A stretch of DNA of 64,000 bases from Bacteroidia bacterium (lineage in GTDB: Bacteria > Bacteroidota > Bacteroidia > Flavobacteriales_D > Sanyastnellaceae), in the NCBI GenBank assembly GCA_030427925.1, contig JAUICJ010000007.1, positions 1 to 64,000 on the forward strand, in the 5' to 3' direction. Each line of letters begins with the position of its first letter. Position 1 is the stretch's first letter. Positions 37,053-45,151 of this stretch are shown one piece after another. A program made the position numbers and the translations under genes. The notes beneath the pieces were generated by a model, which saw nothing but the letters and a program-made list of their open reading frames with translations, did not search any database and was not told the origin of the DNA.

Positions 37053-37835
37053 ATGGAACCAACGAACACACCGGAAATCAAGGAACTCGGGGAATACCGG
37101 TTCGTGGAAAGCGGCAGCGGCGAGCCGTTGGTGCTGCTGCACGGGCTCTTCGGAGCGCTGAGCAATTTCGAGGCGGTGCGCACGCATTTTTCTGAGCGCT
37201 TCCGCGTCATCATCCCGATGCTGCCGATTTATGAGCTGCCGCTGTTGAGCACCAGTGCCAAATCCATTGCCGCCCACATCGCCGGTTTCGTGGAAGCCAT
37301 GGGCCTCGACCGGGTGCACCTCCTCGGCAACAGCCTCGGGGGGCACGTCGGACTCATTTACACGCGGAAGCATCCGGAGAAGGTGGCGTCGTTGACGTTG
37401 ACGGCGAGCAGCGGGTTGTACGAGAACGCGTTTGGCAACAGCTTCCCCCGCCGCGAGGACAAAACCTTCATCCGCGAGAAAGTCGCCGTGACCTTCTACG
37501 ATCCGGTGCACGCCACCGACGAGCTCGTCGACGAGTGCTTCGAAGCGGTGAACAGCCGGGAAAAGGTGCTGCGCATACTTGCCATCGCGAAGTCGGCCAT
37601 CCGCCACAACATGGCGAAGGACCTGCCGCACATGGACTTGCCCGTGTGCTTGATTTGGGGGAAGAACGACCAAATCACGCCGCCGGAAGTGGCCGAGGAA
37701 TTCCACGCCGGGTTCCCGGACAGCGATTTGTTCTGGATCGATGAATGCGGGCACGCGCCGATGATGGAGCACCCGCAGGAATTCAACCGCATCTTGTCCG
37801 AGTGGTATGCGGCGCGTGGAATCGGGGAAGCGTAA
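37053..37835 (+). CDS. Alpha/beta-fold hydrolase
   Basis: A 260-residue cytosolic alpha/beta hydrolase. The oxyanion loop segment LVLLHGLFGALSNF is followed by the nucleophile elbow GNSLGG (Ser94), the acid in WGKNDQITPP (Asp206) and the general base in ECGHAPMMEHP (His234), so the triad is complete. A cap region lies at about 125-180. The substrate is not predictable. The stop codon overlaps the engB start (TAATG), and the gene is divergent from the dcw operon. Confidence 0.9.
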   Translation: MEPTNTPEIKELGEYRFVESGSGEPLVLLHGLFGALSNFEAVRTHFSERFRVIIPMLPIYELPLLSTSAKSIAAHIAGFVEAMGLDRVHLLGNSLGGHVGLIYTRKHPEKVASLTLTASSGLYENAFGNSFPRREDKTFIREKVAVTFYDPVHATDELVDECFEAVNSREKVLRILAIAKSAIRHNMAKDLPHMDLPVCLIWGKNDQITPPEVAEEFHAGFPDSDLFWIDECGHAPMMEHPQEFNRILSEWYAARGIGEA

Positions 37836-38452
37836 TGGAGAACATCCAAGCCGAATTCGTCAAGAGCAGCGCGCACCCGCGGGAGTGCCCGCCGATGGAC
37901 CGTCCGGAGTACGCGTTCATCGGGCGGTCGAACGTGGGGAAGTCGTCGCTGATCAACAAGTTGGTGAACCGCCGGGATTTGGCGAAGACCTCGGGCACGC
38001 CGGGGAAGACGCAGCTGATCAACCACTTCGTCATCAACCCGCAAACGCCAGCGGAGAGCTGGTATTTGGTGGATTTGCCGGGGTTTGGCTACGCGAAGGT
38101 GAGCAAGAAGGACCGGACGAAATGGGCGCGCACGACGGAGCAATACCTGCTCGGGCGCAAGAACCTGGTGTGCGTGATGATGCTGGTCGATGCGCGGCAC
38201 GAACCGCAGAAGATCGACCTGGAATTCATGGCGTGGATGGGGGAGAACAGCATGCCTTTTGTCCTCGTGTTCACGAAGCTCGACAAGCTGAACCTGACGG
38301 AGAAGGCGAGCTTCATGCCGCGTTACGAAGCGGAGATGCTGAAGCAGTGGCACCGGATGCCGCCCGTGTTTGCGACCAGCGGCGTGGAGGGCGACGGGCG
38401 GGAGGAATTGCTGCAGTTCATCGCGACGACGAACGCCACGTTTGAACTTTAA
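37835..38452 (+). CDS. engB: Ribosome-biogenesis GTPase EngB (YsxC/YihA)
   Basis: A 205-residue GTPase of the EngB family, needed for assembly of the large ribosomal subunit. G1 is GRSNVGKSS (about 30-38), the G2 threonine lies in TSGTPGKTQ, G3 is DLPGFGYA, G4 is TKLD, and a G5-like ATSGVEGDG follows. The ATG at 37835 overlaps the preceding TAA by one base; an in-frame extension into the hydrolase gene is ignored. The stop codon overlaps that of the convergent gldC by a few bases. Confidence 0.97.
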   Translation: MENIQAEFVKSSAHPRECPPMDRPEYAFIGRSNVGKSSLINKLVNRRDLAKTSGTPGKTQLINHFVINPQTPAESWYLVDLPGFGYAKVSKKDRTKWARTTEQYLLGRKNLVCVMMLVDARHEPQKIDLEFMAWMGENSMPFVLVFTKLDKLNLTEKASFMPRYEAEMLKQWHRMPPVFATSGVEGDGREELLQFIATTNATFEL

Positions 38453-38778
38453 GCGCCGGGGACGCGCAGCCGTTTCGCGAGTTCCTTGGTGAACATGCGG
38501 ATGGCGTCGGCGTGGTCTTTGTCGGAGGTGGCGCGCTCGAAGGTGTCCGCGAGCTGCATCAGGGTGCCCGCGGTGAAGGCGTGCATTTCCTCGACGGTCA
38601 TTTTCTTCGTCCAGAGCTGCAGGCCCATGGGGATGCCGTCCACGTCGTCCCACAGGCCGAGGGCCAGCGCCCGGGCTTCGCGGTCGACGATGCCTTGGTC
38701 GTCAGCGCTCCACGTGATGCGTTCCGGGATGCTGTTCTCGTCCTTCTCGACGACGATCTGGATGTTCGAAGTTTCCAT
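38449..38778 (-). CDS. gldC: Gliding motility protein GldC
   Basis: A 109-residue cytosolic protein matching GldC: VEKDENSIPERITWSADD near the N-terminus, ALALGLWDD, LQLWTKKMTVEEMHAF and LADTFERAT. GldC is specific to gliding/T9SS Bacteroidota; it is not essential for gliding but improves it, and is thought to stabilise other Gld proteins. The ATG at 38778 is preferred over one six codons upstream because it follows a promoter box by 4 nt and fits family length. It lies 14 nt downstream of gldB and is convergent with engB. Confidence 0.93.
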   Translation of the reverse strand: METSNIQIVVEKDENSIPERITWSADDQGIVDREARALALGLWDDVDGIPMGLQLWTKKMTVEEMHAFTAGTLMQLADTFERATSDKDHADAIRMFTKELAKRLRVPGA

Positions 38779-38782
38779 GGCG

Positions 38783-38790
38783 CAAAGGTA
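38783..38790 (-). promoter_or_regulatory. -7 box TACCTTTG in the gldB-gldC gap
   Basis: TACCTTTG on the minus strand is an exact TAnnTTTG match, directly followed by CGCC and the gldC ATG. It would give gldC a private, leaderless transcript besides readthrough from gldB. Confidence 0.45.
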
Positions 38791-38792
38791 GG

Positions 38793-39890
38793 TCAACGGT
38801 CGGGGCGGTAGGCCTTGAGGACGGGCGTGACGTCCTTTGTTTCGAGGAGGTCGCGCAGGCTGAGTTCGGGGTGGTCGGCCATGTAGTCGGCCACGATGCG
38901 GTAGCCCATCCAGGCGCCGAGCCGGTCCGGGCTGTTTTGCGGGATGTCGGCTGCGCGGGTGAAGGGGCCTTCCACGAACCAGCGGTTGTACCGCCCGAAG
39001 TCCCGCTCGAAGAGGATGGATTGCGGCTGGAGTTCAAGCCAAACCGCGCGCTCGTTTTCCACCGCCCAGGCCATTTGGTCTGCACTCCAGTCCATCCACA
39101 AGCGGTCGTCCAACTCCGGCGCCAACTGGTCCATCACGAACAGGACCTTCCCCCAGAACAGCAGCTCGTCCGCACACGTCTGCGTCCGGTGGTAGCGCTC
39201 CGCGAAATGCACGAGCAACCACCCGCGCAGCGCATCGGCCGCGAGGAATTCCGGGTCCATCCGGTCGCGCAAGTAGCCGGGAAACACCTCCGGCGCGAGC
39301 CGGCCGACGATGGGGTGGTCGCGGCCGAGGAACCAGTCGAGCCCGACGGCCAAGTGGTCCGGCGTCGGGAACACGGCGTAGTTGAACGCGCTGTTCATCC
39401 ACACCACCGTTGGCACCGGTTCCTCCGGGAAATGGCGGTGAAACCGCTTGAACGACCGTTCCAGCTGCTCGGCAGCGGCGGCGGTGGCGCGGCCGCTCGT
39501 CGTGTCGATCGCGTCGAACGTCGCGGCGATGTCCGGGTGTTGCGCAAACCGGACCAGCGCGGCGAACGTCGTGTCCACATCGACCGGCCCGAGCTGCAAC
39601 ACGTCCTCGATGTAGAGCGGCGCGAACGCTCCCCACGCTTCGCGCAACGCGTTCCATCGCTCCTCGTCCGGCGCGATCTGCACGTCGCGCAACGCCGCCA
39701 CGGGCGCCACCGCATCCACCACCTCGAACGGCTCGGGCAGCGCCACGTCCGCAGGGTCCACCGCCCACGGATTCCCGTCCTTGGAAAACCAATAAACGAG
39801 GGAGAACGTGATGAGGAAGGTGAGGACCATCCCGATGCGCTTGGTTATGGAGAGGCCGCCTGTTCGTAACGGATGGGAATCGGTGTGCAT
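38793..39890 (-). CDS. gldB: Gliding motility protein GldB
   Basis: A 365-residue envelope protein matching GldB: HRHFPEEPVPTVVWMNSAFN, the AVGLDWFLGRDHPI segment, FPGYLRDRMDPEFLAAD, LLFWGKVLFVMDQL, QMAWAVENERAVWLEL and the C-terminal RLGAWMGYRIVADYMADH. GldB is needed for gliding and supports the type IX machine from the cell envelope. The N-terminus has a hydrophobic segment (about 21-36, MVLTFLITFSLVYWFS) but no lipobox cysteine, unlike the lipoprotein GldB of Flavobacterium, so it is probably held by an uncleaved helix. The gldB-gldC order and the proximity to nadE and engB are familiar from flavobacteria. Confidence 0.9.
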   Translation of the reverse strand: MHTDSHPLRTGGLSITKRIGMVLTFLITFSLVYWFSKDGNPWAVDPADVALPEPFEVVDAVAPVAALRDVQIAPDEERWNALREAWGAFAPLYIEDVLQLGPVDVDTTFAALVRFAQHPDIAATFDAIDTTSGRATAAAAEQLERSFKRFHRHFPEEPVPTVVWMNSAFNYAVFPTPDHLAVGLDWFLGRDHPIVGRLAPEVFPGYLRDRMDPEFLAADALRGWLLVHFAERYHRTQTCADELLFWGKVLFVMDQLAPELDDRLWMDWSADQMAWAVENERAVWLELQPQSILFERDFGRYNRWFVEGPFTRAADIPQNSPDRLGAWMGYRIVADYMADHPELSLRDLLETKDVTPVLKAYRPDR

Positions 39891-39907
39891 CGCTTCGGGG
39901 TGTGCGT

Positions 39908-39915
39908 TAGTTTTG
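39908..39915 (+). promoter_or_regulatory. -7 box TAGTTTTG upstream of the PorT-like gene
   Basis: TAGTTTTG is an exact TAnnTTTG match on the plus strand, 9 nt before an ATG at 39925 and 21 nt before the annotated ATG at 39937. Confidence 0.45.
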
Positions 39916-39936
39916 GGCCAACAGATGGCTGCAAAG

Positions 39937-40743
39937 ATGAAACAGATTCGACGATTGAGCGCGCTGTGGGCGGTGTTGCTTTTGGGCCAAACCACCGGGG
40001 CGCTGGGCCAACAGAAGGACGTGCATTTGGGCCTCGCCCTCGCGCCCAACCTCAGCCACGGCATCTCCCGCGACTACGCGCACGAGCCCGTCAGCCCGGC
40101 GCTTCGCTTCGGCTACAAGTTCATTTTCGACTACAAATTCACGGACACCTACGCCATTGGAACCGGCGTCAATGTGTTCCACGCAGGCGCGACCATCCAG
40201 CACTTCGCCGCGGTGGACACCGCGACCGTGAACACCGTGGAATGGAAGGTGCGCAATCAGTACGTCGAGGTGCCGATCACGTTCAAGATGCGCACGAAGG
40301 AAATCGGGTACACGACCTACTACGGGCAGTTCGGGGTCGGCCTCGGCCTCAACGTGCGCGCTGAAGTGGACGAATCCGCCTCCGCCTCCTGGGGCCGCGC
40401 AGCGCAGGGCGAGCCGTGGGACCTCTTGGTGAGTGAAGACGTGGAGCCGCAGCGCATGAATTTTGACGAATCCACACGGCTGTTCCGGCCGTCGCTCATC
40501 GTGGGGCTGGGCGCTGAGCGCTCGCTGTTGGGCAAGACCGCGATTTGTGCGGGTTTGGCCTACAACATGGGCTTGGCGAACCAGTTTGCAGACCAAACCA
40601 CCGTCCGCACCCACTCCACCGGCCTGCCCGTCGACGAATCCGGCGCAAGCTTCGGTACCGGCACGGCCACCGGCGCCCCGTTCGAGCAGGAAATGAAGGG
40701 CAAAACCGGGTTCCTCGAACTCTCCGTAGGCGTGATGTTCTGA
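39937..40743 (+). CDS. PorT-like outer-membrane beta-barrel protein
   Basis: A 268-residue exported protein with a signal peptide (to about residue 25, TTGALGQ) followed by alternating beta strands of an eight-strand barrel (HLGLALAPNLSHGI, FIFDYKFTDTYAIGTGVNVF, YVEVPITFKMRTK, YYGQFGVGLGLNVRAEV, terminal LELSVGVMF). This is the outer-membrane-beta-barrel (PorT) fold; PorT itself supports T9SS, but this may be a paralogue. An ATG four codons upstream (39925) is an alternative start. Its TGA overlaps the nadE ATG (TGATG), so the two are translationally coupled. Confidence 0.82.
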   Translation: MKQIRRLSALWAVLLLGQTTGALGQQKDVHLGLALAPNLSHGISRDYAHEPVSPALRFGYKFIFDYKFTDTYAIGTGVNVFHAGATIQHFAAVDTATVNTVEWKVRNQYVEVPITFKMRTKEIGYTTYYGQFGVGLGLNVRAEVDESASASWGRAAQGEPWDLLVSEDVEPQRMNFDESTRLFRPSLIVGLGAERSLLGKTAICAGLAYNMGLANQFADQTTVRTHSTGLPVDESGASFGTGTATGAPFEQEMKGKTGFLELSVGVMF

Positions 40744-41543
40744 TGGCCACCCGCTCCTTCCACCCCGCTGCGGTCGCGGACCACATCACCGCTTGGCTCG
40801 CCGATTACGCCGCCCGCGCCGGCGTCACCGGCTTCGTCGTGGGCGTTTCCGGGGGCATCGACTCCGCCGTGACCTCCACGCTCTGCGCCCGCACCGGCCT
40901 CGCCGTGACCGGCGTCGAACTCCCCATCCACCAAGCGCCTTCCCAAGTGACCCGCGCCCAAGAGCACCTCGCTCACCTCGCGGCCACCCACTCGAATTTC
41001 ACCCGCACGCGCATCGACCTCACGTCGACCTTCGACGCGCTCACCGCCGCCATCCCCGCCCACGCCGACGAAGCCACCCGCTTCCTCGCCCTCGCCAACG
41101 CCCGCGCCCGGCTTCGCATGACCGCCCTCTACACGTTGGCCCAAGAGCGCCGCGCCCTCGTGGCCGGCACCGGCAACAAAGTCGAGGACTTCGGTGTCGG
41201 CTTCTACACGAAGTACGGCGACGGCGGCGTGGACCTCAGCCCCATCGCCGACCTCGTCAAAACGGAAGTCTTTGCCCTCGGCGCCCACCTCGGCGTACCG
41301 CAGTCCATCCAACAAGCCGCTCCGACGGACGGCCTGTGGGGCGACGACCGCACCGACGAGGACCAAATCGGCGCCACCTACCCCGAACTCGAAGCCGCCA
41401 TGGCCTTCACCGGCGACCCCGCCACCCTCACGGGCCGCGCCGCCGAAGTGCACGCCATCTACTCCCGCCTCCACCGGGCAAACCGCCACAAAATGGACCC
41501 CATCCCCGTGTGCGTAGTCCCCGACGCTATTCGCTTCGCATGA
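40743..41543 (+). CDS. nadE: NH3-dependent NAD+ synthetase
   Basis: NadE amidates nicotinic acid adenine dinucleotide to NAD+ with ATP and ammonia in the cytosol. The 266-residue protein has the PP-loop VVGVSGGIDSAV (about 33-43), LANARARLRMTALYTLA, GTGNKVEDFGVGFYTKYGDGG and the DLSPIADLVKTEVF loop. It lacks the N-terminal glutaminase domain, so it depends on free ammonia. It is coupled to the upstream barrel gene and overlaps the convergent propeller gene by 17 nt. Confidence 0.96.
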   Translation: MATRSFHPAAVADHITAWLADYAARAGVTGFVVGVSGGIDSAVTSTLCARTGLAVTGVELPIHQAPSQVTRAQEHLAHLAATHSNFTRTRIDLTSTFDALTAAIPAHADEATRFLALANARARLRMTALYTLAQERRALVAGTGNKVEDFGVGFYTKYGDGGVDLSPIADLVKTEVFALGAHLGVPQSIQQAAPTDGLWGDDRTDEDQIGATYPELEAAMAFTGDPATLTGRAAEVHAIYSRLHRANRHKMDPIPVCVVPDAIRFA

Positions 41544-44262
41544 CCCAAGGCACCGCCTCGGAATCCGTTCCATCGGGTCCCGTCAGCGTCCACGTGTAGT
41601 CCCCGACGGCCCATTCCGTCCCTGCCAACGGCAGCGCCACCCGCTGCCACCCCCGCGGCCGATCGGCCCACGCCTCCGTGACGACCACGTCACCCTCGGC
41701 ATCCCGCACCGTCAAAGCCGCGGCCCCCGCTTCCGGCAAAAACGCCCACGTCTCCACCGTCCGCGGTTCCCGATCGCCCCACCGCCAGCCGCTCGGCGAC
41801 CAATCCTCCCGATGAGCCACCGTGTCCGGCGCGAGCAACTGCACCCCCTCGGCCACCACCGGCTGGTCCGCGAACAGCCCGAGTTCCAGCACCCAAACCG
41901 ACCGCCCGTGCGTCCCGATGACCAGTTCGCGCTCCCGCTCCTGAAAGGCCAAATCGTGCACCGGCGCCCGCGGCAACTCCGGCTGCGCCGCTGACCACGT
42001 CCGCCCACCGTCCCAACTCGCGTACACCCCGCCGTCCGTCCCGACGAACAGGTGTTCGCCCGCTTCGCACACGGCGTTCACTGGCTCAAGGGGCAGTCCC
42101 ACAAGCCGTTCCCAAGTGAGCCCGGCGTCCTCGCTGCGATAAAGGTGCGCCGTGAAATCGTCCCACCGGTAGGCATTCAAGGCCACGTACATCCGGTCGT
42201 CCGCCTGCTCGCTCCACAGCACCTCGCTCACCCACAACGAATCCACCGGCAGCGCCCGCTCCACCCAGGTCGCCCCATCATCGAGCGAAACGTGCAGCCG
42301 CCCGTCGTCCGACCCGACCGCCAACCGCCCCCGCACCCGCGGGCTTTCATGCAGGGACGTCAGCGTGCCGTACGGCACGTCACCCGGACGCCCGCCGCGC
42401 GTCAAGTCCCCGCTGATGGCCTCCCAATGCTCCCCCGAATCCACGGATCGGAACACCCGGTTCGCCCCGATGTACACCGTGTCAGGCGCGTGCCGGCTGA
42501 TGAGGATGGGCGTTTGCCAATTCCAGCGCAGCGGCGTCTCGCCGAGTTCGTGCTTCGGATGGATGTCCACGCGTTCGCCGGTCGCGCGATCGAGCCGCTC
42601 ATACCACCCGAACTGCGAGCCGAAGAAGACCCGGTCGGGGTTGCGCGGATCGACCTCGATCTGCATCCCGTCGCCGCCCCCGAGTTCCTCCCACGGGTAG
42701 CGCCCCGTCGAGTGCCAGCGCATCGACGCCTCGTAATCCGAGGGGCCGACCCAAACCCCGTTGTCCTGCAACCCCACGTACACGTTGTAGGGCTCCGCGT
42801 CGTCCACTTCGATGGCGTAGCACTGGGCGACGGAGGTGTGGTTGCACTTCGTCCAGTGCGCGCCGCCGTCCCAGCTGATGTTCACGCCCCCGTCGTTGCC
42901 GTTGATGAGGTGGTCCGGGTTGTCGGGGTCCACCCACAGGGCGTGGTGATCGACGTGCACGTTGGGGGCGTTGATGCCCTCCCAGGTGGCCCCGCCATCC
43001 CTGGATTTGAGGAGGGGCACCCCGGCGATGTAGAGGTCGCCGTCCGCGCCGCATGCCATCAGGCCGAAGTAGTAGCCGTAGGTGTAGCAGACCGCCTCCA
43101 AGGGTTCCTCGTGGGTGCGCTCCCAGACGCCGTCGTAGGTGTAGACGGAGGCGCCGACCACGCCCGCGTCGAAGAGCGCTCGGTTGCCGTCGGTCACGTA
43201 GTCGCGCAGGACTTCGGGCGGCAGGGCCCCGCCGACGATGAGGTCGCGCACGGAATCGAGCGGGAGGTCGATGCCGAATTCGTCAAAGTAGCCGCGCAGT
43301 TCCGTGGTGTCGAGCCGCGCGAACCGCCGGGTGCTCATGCCGATGAGGTCGTCGGGCGCCAGGCCGTTGCGGTCTTCGGGCGGCAGCGGGGTTTGGTCAT
43401 CCAGCAGCATGAATAGGCGTTCGCCATCCCAGGCCAAACCCATCCGCCCCAACATCCGCCGCTCCGGAAGCCCACCGCGCTCGGTCAAATCCGTCCACGT
43501 GCGCCCCCCGTCGCGGCTCGCGAACACGCCGCTCGCCGGCCCCGCTTCCGTGAAATCCCATGCCCGTCGCGTCCGATCCCACAGCGCGGCAAACAGCCGG
43601 TCCGGATCCGCCGGATCGACCACCAAATCAATGCCCGCAGCGCCCCCCAATACGCGCTCCCACGTCGCTCCGCCATCCTCCGTCCGGTAAATGCCCCCGG
43701 TCGTGTTCTCGCTGTACAACGGCCCGGCCGCCGCCACCCACATCACGTCCGGGTCGTCCGGATGCAACACGATCCGCCCGATGTGGTGCGTGTCGCCCAG
43801 CCCCAACCGCGTCCACGTGGCGCCGGCGTCGTCGCTCCGATACAACCCGCTCCCCGCGTACGAACTCCGGGACGAATTCACCTCCCCGGTTCCCACAAAC
43901 AGCCGCCCCCGCTCCCAATCGGCCGCCACGCACCCCACGGCCGTCGTGGCCGCGTGGTCAAAGACCGGCTCGAAGCTCGTCCCGTGGTTCACCGTGTGGA
44001 ACACGCCGCCAGTCGCGTACGCCACATAAAACTCCGCCCCGCCCGGCTTCACCGCGAGGTCCACCACGCGCCCGCTCATCACCCGCGGCCCGAGGTCCCG
44101 AATGGGCATCCCCGCCGTCCAACTCGCTGCGTCGAGCGCATCCCGCGACGTCACGGCCGCCATCGGCGAGGCCGGCCTGCGCTCCAGTTCGAACGGCATG
44201 CCGGTTTGGCCCTGCGCCCATCCGAGCACGGCGCATCCGAGGAGGAACAGGGCGCGCCTCAT
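41527..44262 (-). CDS. Secreted Asp-box (BNR/VPS10-like) beta-propeller protein
   Basis: A 911-residue exported protein with a signal peptide (to about residue 19, VLGWAQG). At least nine Asp-boxes of the form S-x-D-x-G-x-x-W (for example TEDGGATWERV, SRDGGRTWTDL, SWDGGAHWTKC, SEDAGLTWERL) indicate one or two large beta-propellers, as in VPS10/sortilin and sialidase-like folds. A helical insertion at about 300-380 (LPPEDRNGLAPDD to GGALPPEVLRDYV) interrupts the propeller. The C-terminal ~110 residues are beta-rich without a recognisable T9SS signal. Catalytic residues of sialidases are not evident, so binding or scaffolding is as likely as hydrolysis. It overlaps the MazG-like gene by 4 nt. 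Confidence 0.82.
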   Translation of the reverse strand: MRRALFLLGCAVLGWAQGQTGMPFELERRPASPMAAVTSRDALDAASWTAGMPIRDLGPRVMSGRVVDLAVKPGGAEFYVAYATGGVFHTVNHGTSFEPVFDHAATTAVGCVAADWERGRLFVGTGEVNSSRSSYAGSGLYRSDDAGATWTRLGLGDTHHIGRIVLHPDDPDVMWVAAAGPLYSENTTGGIYRTEDGGATWERVLGGAAGIDLVVDPADPDRLFAALWDRTRRAWDFTEAGPASGVFASRDGGRTWTDLTERGGLPERRMLGRMGLAWDGERLFMLLDDQTPLPPEDRNGLAPDDLIGMSTRRFARLDTTELRGYFDEFGIDLPLDSVRDLIVGGALPPEVLRDYVTDGNRALFDAGVVGASVYTYDGVWERTHEEPLEAVCYTYGYYFGLMACGADGDLYIAGVPLLKSRDGGATWEGINAPNVHVDHHALWVDPDNPDHLINGNDGGVNISWDGGAHWTKCNHTSVAQCYAIEVDDAEPYNVYVGLQDNGVWVGPSDYEASMRWHSTGRYPWEELGGGDGMQIEVDPRNPDRVFFGSQFGWYERLDRATGERVDIHPKHELGETPLRWNWQTPILISRHAPDTVYIGANRVFRSVDSGEHWEAISGDLTRGGRPGDVPYGTLTSLHESPRVRGRLAVGSDDGRLHVSLDDGATWVERALPVDSLWVSEVLWSEQADDRMYVALNAYRWDDFTAHLYRSEDAGLTWERLVGLPLEPVNAVCEAGEHLFVGTDGGVYASWDGGRTWSAAQPELPRAPVHDLAFQERERELVIGTHGRSVWVLELGLFADQPVVAEGVQLLAPDTVAHREDWSPSGWRWGDREPRTVETWAFLPEAGAAALTVRDAEGDVVVTEAWADRPRGWQRVALPLAGTEWAVGDYTWTLTGPDGTDSEAVPWVMRSE

Positions 44263-44630
44263 GGTTGCTGCAGTTTCGGGTTGTTCCGATGCCGGTCCGC
44301 GTCGCGCGCCGTTTTCTTCGCCACATTGGCGGCGAGCGCGTCGGTCAGGTCGACGCCGGTTTGGTTCGCCAACGCACAGACCACCCACAGGATGTCCGCC
44401 AATTCGTCCGCGATTTCGCGCCCGGTGTCGGACGGCTTGCTGCTCTGGTCGCCGAAGCGGCGGGCGAACAGCCGAGCCAGCTCGCCGACTTCTTCGGTCA
44501 GCACCGCGAGGTTCGTCAGTTCCGAAAAGTACCGGACGCCGACCGTGGTGATCCAGTCGTCCACTTGGGCTTGGGCCGCGCGGAGGCTTGTTTCCGGCGT
44601 GTTGCCGCGCTCAAAGGGGCGCGTGTTCAT
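44259..44630 (-). CDS. MazG-like nucleotide pyrophosphohydrolase
   Basis: A 123-residue all-helical protein of the MazG/dUTPase-like superfamily, which hydrolyses (d)NTPs to monophosphate and pyrophosphate. The metal-binding E-E-x2-E (TEEVGELARLF) and the E-x2-D pair (REIADELADILWVV) are intact. The preferred nucleotide is unknown; house-cleaning of non-canonical nucleotides is the usual role. Its ATG overlaps the dtd stop and its stop overlaps the next ATG (both ATGA), so it sits inside a three-gene coupled unit. Confidence 0.88.
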   Translation of the reverse strand: MNTRPFERGNTPETSLRAAQAQVDDWITTVGVRYFSELTNLAVLTEEVGELARLFARRFGDQSSKPSDTGREIADELADILWVVCALANQTGVDLTDALAANVAKKTARDADRHRNNPKLQQP

Positions 44631-45079
44631 TCCTTGTTCCATGTGTCGAGGCAAAGGGTGACGGGGCCGTCGTTGATGAGGTCCACCTGCATGTCCGCGC
44701 CGAAGCGACCGCGTTGAGGCGGCTCGCCGGTCAGGCGTTCGCACGCGCTGAGGAAATGCTCGTAAAGCGGGATGGCGTGGTCGGGGCGAGCGGCGCCGGT
44801 GAAGCCCGGGCGGTTGCCTTTTTTGTACGAGGCGTGCAGGGTGAACTGGCTGATGACGAGCAGCTTGCCGCCTGCTTGGGCCAAATCCAAATTCATCTTC
44901 CCCCCATCGTCCGAAAACAACCGCATCCCCACCACCTTGGCGGCCAGCCATTCGGCATCGGCCTCGGTATCGCGCGGCTCGACGCCCAGCAACACGACCA
45001 GCCCCTTGTCAATCGCGCCGTGCACGGCGCCGTCGATGTGGACCGCCGCTCGGGCCGCCCGTTGGATCACAGCTCGCAT
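44627..45079 (-). CDS. dtd: D-aminoacyl-tRNA deacylase
   Basis: Dtd removes D-amino acids (and glycine mischarged on tRNA-Ala) from tRNA. The 150-residue protein starts MRAVIQRAARAAVHIDG and carries both active-site motifs: the SQFTL stretch (LLVISQFTLHASYKKGNRP) and the cross-dimer GPVT motif (LINDGPVTLCLDT). The ATG at 45079 matches the universal MRAV/MKVV start; an ATG six codons upstream is not used. A near-consensus box TAACTTGG lies 5 nt before it. Confidence 0.97.
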   Translation of the reverse strand: MRAVIQRAARAAVHIDGAVHGAIDKGLVVLLGVEPRDTEADAEWLAAKVVGMRLFSDDGGKMNLDLAQAGGKLLVISQFTLHASYKKGNRPGFTGAARPDHAIPLYEHFLSACERLTGEPPQRGRFGADMQVDLINDGPVTLCLDTWNKE

Positions 45080-45098
45080 GCCGGCCAAGTTAGGCACG

Positions 45099-45127
45099 AA
45101 AAAGGGCCGCCTCCGAAGAAGCGGCCC
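45099..45127 (-). terminator. Terminator of the collagen-like lipoprotein gene
   Basis: On the minus strand GGGCCGC and GCGGCCC pair around a 10-nt loop and are followed by TTTTT, 25 nt after the lipoprotein stop codon and just before dtd. Confidence 0.88.
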
Positions 45128-45151
45128 CTCAAGTTGGTTCGAAACCGAAGC

